NCBI GenBank assembly: GCA_002469305.1
Contig: DKEY01000051.1
Location: forward strand, 1 to 8,984
DNA: 8,984 nucleotides
Direction of reading: 5' to 3'
From: Sulfurospirillum sp. UBA6810
Lineage (GTDB): Bacteria; Campylobacterota; Campylobacteria; Campylobacterales; Sulfurospirillaceae
Part shown: positions 5,696 through 8,984 of the stretch, piece by piece
Numbering within the stretch: the stretch's first letter is position 1
Layout: each line of letters begins with the position of its first letter
The notes under the pieces: generated by a model
Databases searched by the model: none
Seen by the model: the letters and a program-made list of their open reading frames with translations, nothing else
What the model was told of the DNA's origin: nothing
Program-made: the position numbers and the translations under genes

Positions 5696-8098
5696 TTAGA
5701 GATTGTTTTTGATTAACTCTTTTAACTCATCGGCTTCTATAACTTCTTTTTTTATCAGTACTTTTGCCACAGCTTCTATCGCTCCCCAGTACTTTTTTAC
5801 TCTTTTTTGTGTTTCTATTTGGGCATTTTTTATCCAAACAAGCAATCTCTCTTCAATCTTTTCACTCAGTATCTCTTTTTGAAACTCCATCTCTAAAGCA
5901 CTTATGTTGATATAGCCCAGTTCCTCATCCATACCAAACAAAGCGATAGCCGAGTAAGCTTGGATAGTTGCAACATCCAAATCACTCATAGCTCCAGTTT
6001 CCATGCCATCTTCACCAAATTTTTCCATCTTGGCAACTCTCCCAGCAAACAAAACGCAGATATTGTAAAAAATCTTTTCTTTTGAGACAGCATCTATGTA
6101 GTCTTCATGTTTATAAGAGACAAAACCCAAAGCATCACTTCGTGGAGAAACAGTGACTTGTTCTATGTTGATGTGAGGCATGAGGATAGATGAGAGTACA
6201 GCGTGACCCGCTTCATGATAAGCCGTCTTTTTCATGGAGATTTCTATATCTTTTATCTGTTTACTCTCTAGTTTTGCTCCATATTTGATGACATTTATCT
6301 GCTCAAGTATAATCTCCTCTGTTATCTCCTGTAAGCCTTTTCTTGCGGCATACAAAGCAGCCTCTTGAGATATCCTTTTGAGTTCATTGCCATTCATCCC
6401 TGAGGTGTACCTGATAATCCGCTCTATATCTATGTTTTTTTGATGAGGCTTTTTTAAAACATCTTTTATAAAAAACCGTCTAGCCTCTATGTCGAGTTTT
6501 GGCACTTCTATGCGGATATCTATACGCCCTGTTAGCATCAACTGTTCGGGTATGTTTTTTACATCATTTAGCGTAGCGATAGTAAAAACAGGTGCATCAA
6601 AGCTTTGGGAAAGATTGTCTAAGATATCCATGAGAGGGGTGACATTCATCGTTGAGATGATACTTCCCATCAAGCCTTGGATGTCTATGTTTTCCAAGAT
6701 GATGATAGCGGGTGCAAAGTCATATGCTTTTTCATAGGCTTTACGGATTTTTGTTTCACTAAAAAGGTCTGAATTGTTGATAACGATATAAGGCATATGC
6801 ATCTCATGGGCAAAAGCACGAGAAAGAAGTTTTTTACCAACCCCCTCAGGTCCACATAAAAACATCCCCTTTGGTAAACTCATCCCAAACTTTTTGACAC
6901 GAGAGGGTTTTTTGAAAAGATTTATAATCTCCTTTAACTCCTCTTTGACTCTTTTATGTCCTGCTATATCTTTGAAAGTGACATTTGATGTTTTTATATC
7001 CTCTTCTGAAGTGATACTCAACTTTTCTTCTGCAAAGTAGGCATCTTTTATACTCAACGTAGCATAACCCTCAATGATTTTTCTATCCCAGTTGAGATAG
7101 ACTCTTTGGTGCTGTTTTCTTACCTTTTCTATAAAAGCATTTTGGTCGCTAAAAATCTCTGCCAAAAATGCTTTGCTCGCATCTTCTGCCTTACATGTAA
7201 TATGCTTGATGTTTTTATCTTGATTTAAAATTTCATAGATTTGGTTGAAAAGAACTTCAGGAAGCTTTTGTTGGATATGCTTTGGATTGAGATAAGGCGA
7301 AAGGGAGAGCGTAAGAGAAGATACAAAAGTTTGTATATCTTGGTACTCTATCTCTATGCTACTTTGTTTTGTAAAAGCTTGGGAGGTTTTATGTAAAGCA
7401 CGTGCGCCTATCTTGATGAGTGTTTCAAGGCTTAGTTTATTGAACACTATCAGGGTGTGTTCATTTAAAAAAGAGAGAAATTTTTTTTCAAAAGCATACT
7501 CTTCTTCTGTATTGATGCTGATTTTCTCAAGTGACAATCTTTCAAATATAAAAGTATGTGCTTGCAGATAGTCCTCTTCTAAGAGTTTGTGGATATCTGG
7601 TCTTTGAAGCAGTGAAGAGAGCCTTGTTGTGGACATGATGATAATGACATTGGAAAAATCAGCCTGCTTTTTTTCCTTACATGTAAAAAGAGAGTATAAA
7701 GAGAGTTGCACTTGTAAGTCGGCTTTTTCTATATCCTCAAAAAACAAAATAGAGTTTGGATTTTCTTGGACAAACTCTTGTACTTCTTGCTCTATACTTT
7801 TGATGCTAAACTGTTCATTTGGGCTATAAAAGCTTTCGTATTGAGACATGTTGAAAGTTTTTAGTTTGGTTATGTTTGTATCCGCTTCCAATAAAACTCG
7901 TGCTAGATAGTGTTTTCCACTGTTTGGTGGACCGATAAAAGTAAAAAGTGCCCAAAATGGACTATCTTTTTTAAGAAGATATTTTTGTAGTAGGGTTTTT
8001 GTAAGTGTTTTTAGAGCAAGTTCTTGGTCAAATACTTGCTCTCTCAAAGCAGTTTCTAAAGCTCGACTAAAGTCACTATAATCATCTTTACTTGTCAT
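5696..8098 (-). CDS. Soluble FtsH-like M41 metalloprotease with two degenerate AAA+ modules
   Basis: This is an 800-residue protein with no signal peptide or membrane helix. Residues about 10-200 resemble the ClpA/ClpB second AAA+ domain: GPPNSGKH (56-63), NMSQY (83-87), FFEDIEKA (119-126). Residues about 200-375 are mainly helical linker. Residues about 385-600 are an FtsH-type AAA+ domain: DIAGHKRVKEEL, GPEGVGKK (416-423), IIILENID (465-472) and GRIDI (524-528). Residues about 620-800 form an M41 peptidase with the zinc motif HEAGH (628-632) and the third-ligand candidate Asp706 in TGAMSD. The peptidase looks active. Both ATPase modules look impaired: the Walker A Ser/Thr is His63 or Lys423, the Walker B DE is ED (121-122) or EN (469-470), and both pore-loop segments appear deleted. 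FtsH proper has two N-terminal membrane helices, absent here. The start is ATG 8098, with AAGGGG six bases upstream; an in-frame TTG at 8122 is rejected. It lies between a DUF2721 membrane protein and a cation pump in one operon. The protease function is well supported; substrate and ATP dependence are unknown. Confidence 0.88.
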   Translation of the reverse strand: MTSKDDYSDFSRALETALREQVFDQELALKTLTKTLLQKYLLKKDSPFWALFTFIGPPNSGKHYLARVLLEADTNITKLKTFNMSQYESFYSPNEQFSIKSIEQEVQEFVQENPNSILFFEDIEKADLQVQLSLYSLFTCKEKKQADFSNVIIIMSTTRLSSLLQRPDIHKLLEEDYLQAHTFIFERLSLEKISINTEEEYAFEKKFLSFLNEHTLIVFNKLSLETLIKIGARALHKTSQAFTKQSSIEIEYQDIQTFVSSLTLSLSPYLNPKHIQQKLPEVLFNQIYEILNQDKNIKHITCKAEDASKAFLAEIFSDQNAFIEKVRKQHQRVYLNWDRKIIEGYATLSIKDAYFAEEKLSITSEEDIKTSNVTFKDIAGHKRVKEELKEIINLFKKPSRVKKFGMSLPKGMFLCGPEGVGKKLLSRAFAHEMHMPYIVINNSDLFSETKIRKAYEKAYDFAPAIIILENIDIQGLMGSIISTMNVTPLMDILDNLSQSFDAPVFTIATLNDVKNIPEQLMLTGRIDIRIEVPKLDIEARRFFIKDVLKKPHQKNIDIERIIRYTSGMNGNELKRISQEAALYAARKGLQEITEEIILEQINVIKYGAKLESKQIKDIEISMKKTAYHEAGHAVLSSILMPHINIEQVTVSPRSDALGFVSYKHEDYIDAVSKEKIFYNICVLFAGRVAKMEKFGEDGMETGAMSDLDVATIQAYSAIALFGMDEELGYINISALEMEFQKEILSEKIEERLLVWIKNAQIETQKRVKKYWGAIEAVAKVLIKKEVIEADELKELIKNNL
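7190..7199 (+). repeat. CTTACATGTA motif, copy 4
   Basis: Lies inside the leftward protease gene, whose coding strand carries the reverse complement (Ile-Thr-Cys-Lys), a different amino-acid context from copies 2 and 3. It is still CTTACATGTA on the + strand. Confidence 0.6.
7676..7685 (+). repeat. CTTACATGTA motif, copy 5
   Basis: Inside the N-terminal module of the protease gene (Phe-Thr-Cys-Lys on the coding strand). Same + strand orientation as the other four copies. Confidence 0.6.
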
Positions 8099-8122
8099 TA
8101 TAAACCCCTTGCAGTCGCACAA

Positions 8123-8138
8123 AACCTTGTAAAAGGTT
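8123..8138 (-). other. Small 6-bp hairpin between DUF2721 and protease genes
   Basis: AACCTT and AAGGTT flank a four-base loop in the 45-base gap between the DUF2721 stop and the protease start. It is too short and lacks a proper T-run, so it is unlikely to be a full terminator. It could mildly modulate downstream translation or mRNA processing, which is inference. Confidence 0.25.
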
Positions 8139-8143
8139 AGAAA

Positions 8144-8554
8144 TCAAGCCTTTACATCATTGCATTTTTCGTGTAAATCCTTGAGTTCCATGTTGAGTGC
8201 ATTTGATGAGATGTAAACTTCCCAAAGTGATATCATCAAAGATACACACATCGTGATAAGGCTAAGCCCAAATACTTTTTTGCCTATCTCAAAAAACTCT
8301 AAAAACAAGCCAAACATCGATATCGTACAAAGTAGCATCGACATTACCCCAAAAAATTGCATCCACTTTGTAAGTTCAAGTCTTTGTTTGAGGTTGTCTA
8401 TCTGTTTTGTCAGTTCTTTGTTATGAGTTTGTTTTGCTTGTGTGCTCAGTAGTCTTATAAGCTGTCCTGTTGTCAAAAAACGATTTGTATATGCTAAAAG
8501 CAAGAGTGAAACAGCTGGAAAAAGCAAAGCTGGTGTTGAGATTTCGATTTCCAT
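8144..8554 (-). CDS. DUF2721 family membrane protein
   Basis: This 136-residue inner-membrane protein has three hydrophobic segments: residues about 6-22 (TPALLFPAVSLLLLAYT), about 63-85 (QFFGVMSMLLCTISMFGLFL) and about 92-112 (VFGLSLITMCVSLMISLWEV). A charged, probably coiled-coil stretch (about 34-58, with KELTKQIDNLKQRLELTK) lies between the first two. The opening TPALLFPAVSLLLLAYTNRF is the signature I recall for DUF2721, a family of small membrane proteins with no established function. Two consecutive ATGs exist (8557 and 8554); the second is preferred because AAAAGG lies six bases before it. This is the first gene of a leftward operon with a soluble M41-type protease and a P-type pump. 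It could anchor or recruit the membrane-less protease, which is inference. Longer in-frame extensions upstream run into the neighbouring terminator and are rejected. Confidence 0.85.
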   Translation of the reverse strand: MEIEISTPALLFPAVSLLLLAYTNRFLTTGQLIRLLSTQAKQTHNKELTKQIDNLKQRLELTKWMQFFGVMSMLLCTISMFGLFLEFFEIGKKVFGLSLITMCVSLMISLWEVYISSNALNMELKDLHEKCNDVKA

Positions 8555-8578
8555 CATAAACCTTTTATCTTTTTTAGT

Positions 8579-8584
8579 ATTGTA
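8579..8584 (-). promoter_or_regulatory. Candidate -10 box for the DUF2721-protease-ATPase operon
   Basis: The minus strand reads TACAAT, one mismatch from TATAAT, about 25 bases before the DUF2721 start. It implies transcription starting near 8572 and a very short leader. No clear -35 is visible, and the region where it would lie falls on the preceding gene's terminator hairpin, as often happens in compact genomes. Confidence 0.45.
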
Positions 8585-8589
8585 ACAAA

Positions 8590-8626
8590 AGTTTATGAAA
8601 AGAGAGCTTCCCACCGAAGTGGGAAG
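8590..8626 (-). terminator. Intrinsic terminator of the cytochrome c peroxidase gene (cUUCGg loop)
   Basis: On the minus strand CTTCCCAC-TTCG-GTGGGAAG forms a perfect 8-bp stem closed by C-G around a UUCG tetraloop, one of the most stable RNA hairpins known. A T-rich CTCTCTTTTCAT tail follows. It lies seven bases after the peroxidase stop codon and separates that gene from the next operon. Confidence 0.88.
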
Positions 8627-8633
8627 AGTAAGA

Positions 8634-8984
8634 TTAGTTCATATCAGGTTTTGGAGTTGCTGCTGCACTTGGAGGAAGTACAGGATAGATAACCTGTGGC
8701 TTTGTACCTGTGAGTGATTTTAAAAATGTAGCAATTTTGCCAGCATCAATATCACTTATATCAAGACCAAGTTGTACACTACCCATCTCTTTTACAGCTT
8801 CTTCAAGACTCCAGATAGTACCATTGTGAAAATATGGAGCTGTCTCTTGTATATTTCTTATCGTTGGAGTTTTAACCATACCATTTTTGTCACCAACAAA
8901 GTCACCAACGCTTGCAAATTTGTATTTTTTAGCTACTTCAAATGGCTGCATAGTGCCGCCAAGACCTATGCCATTATGACAAGA
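8634..8984 (-). CDS. Diheme cytochrome c peroxidase, C-terminal part (partial)
   Basis: The last 116 codons of a gene that enters from the right edge. The first visible residues, SCHNGIGLGG, end a CxxCH c-type heme site whose first Cys lies beyond the window. Then come GMVKTPTIRN, with a Met (codon 8879-8877) at the usual position of the axial ligand, and ETAPYFHNGTIWSLEEAVKEM, the classic signature of the C-terminal (high-potential) heme domain of the CcpA/MauG family. These periplasmic enzymes reduce H2O2 to water using electrons from c-type cytochromes. After the fold, the chain ends in a Pro/Ala-rich tail (LPPSAAATPKP) that the core domain does not require. The signal peptide and first heme domain lie outside the window. 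The gene ends at its own strong terminator, so it is probably transcriptionally separate from the DUF2721-protease-ATPase operon. Distinguishing CcpA from MauG-like proteins needs the missing N-terminal part. Confidence 0.9.
   Translation of the reverse strand, partial: SCHNGIGLGGTMQPFEVAKKYKFASVGDFVGDKNGMVKTPTIRNIQETAPYFHNGTIWSLEEAVKEMGSVQLGLDISDIDAGKIATFLKSLTGTKPQVIYPVLPPSAAATPKPDMN

Noticed and set aside
3558..7829. Rightward reading frames inside the ATPase and protease genes
   Set aside because: All are antisense shadows of conserved domains, with Ser/Leu-rich composition and no recognisable motifs.
8099..8122. TTG start adding eight residues to the protease
   Set aside because: The extension runs through the AAGGGG ribosome site of the ATG at 8098, which is the better start.
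8555..8614. GTG start extending the DUF2721 protein by 20 residues
   Set aside because: The extension would be translated from the peroxidase terminator hairpin and the candidate promoter, and it is not part of the family.
1..8984. CRISPR array, tRNA, rRNA, insertion sequence or attachment site
   Set aside because: No spaced direct repeats, cloverleaf, transposase or flanking terminal repeats were seen on either strand. The only repeated word is the dispersed 10-mer.

Overview
The window looks like chromosomal DNA from a Campylobacterota (former Epsilonproteobacteria) bacterium, probably of the Sulfurimonas/Sulfurovum type. The evidence is an A+T-rich composition, dense short-gap gene packing, extended TATAAT-type -10 boxes without a clear -35, and the gene set: OvoA, malate synthase G, a DUF2721 protein, an FtsH-like protease, a P-type cation ATPase and a diheme cytochrome c peroxidase. 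The genus is inferred; no rRNA or other marker gene is present.

Left part (1-976). The 5' end of ovoA (ovothiol biosynthesis) runs leftward off the edge. It diverges from a rightward two-gene unit encoding a small winged-helix-like protein and a DUF6172 protein. The 121-base gap between the divergent genes holds back-to-back -10 boxes around a perfect 6-bp palindrome. A 9-bp hairpin follows the pair. The next gene is a full-length malate synthase G (977-3142, +), with all its catalytic residues and a strong Shine-Dalgarno sequence.

Central and right part (3151-8606). A convergent leftward operon, transcribed from about 8572 down to 3152, encodes three proteins: a DUF2721 membrane protein, an 800-residue protease, and an 844-residue P-type II cation ATPase. 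The protease is the most unusual object in the window. It has an intact M41 (FtsH-family) zinc protease domain but no membrane anchor. It carries two AAA+ modules, a ClpA/B-like one at the N-terminus and an FtsH-like one in the middle. In both modules the Walker A Ser/Thr, the Walker B acid pair, sensor 1 and the pore loop look lost or altered, and the arginine-finger region is lost or partly lost. It therefore reads as a peptidase on a pseudo-unfoldase scaffold. The P-type ATPase is translationally coupled to it and has non-classical residues at the calcium-site positions, so its ion is uncertain.

Right edge (8607-8984). The 3' end of a diheme cytochrome c peroxidase gene is followed by a textbook cUUCGg terminator, directly upstream of the operon promoter.

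Scattered across the window, in genes on both strands, are five copies of the 10-mer CTTACATGTA. All five are in the same orientation on the + strand regardless of gene direction or reading frame.
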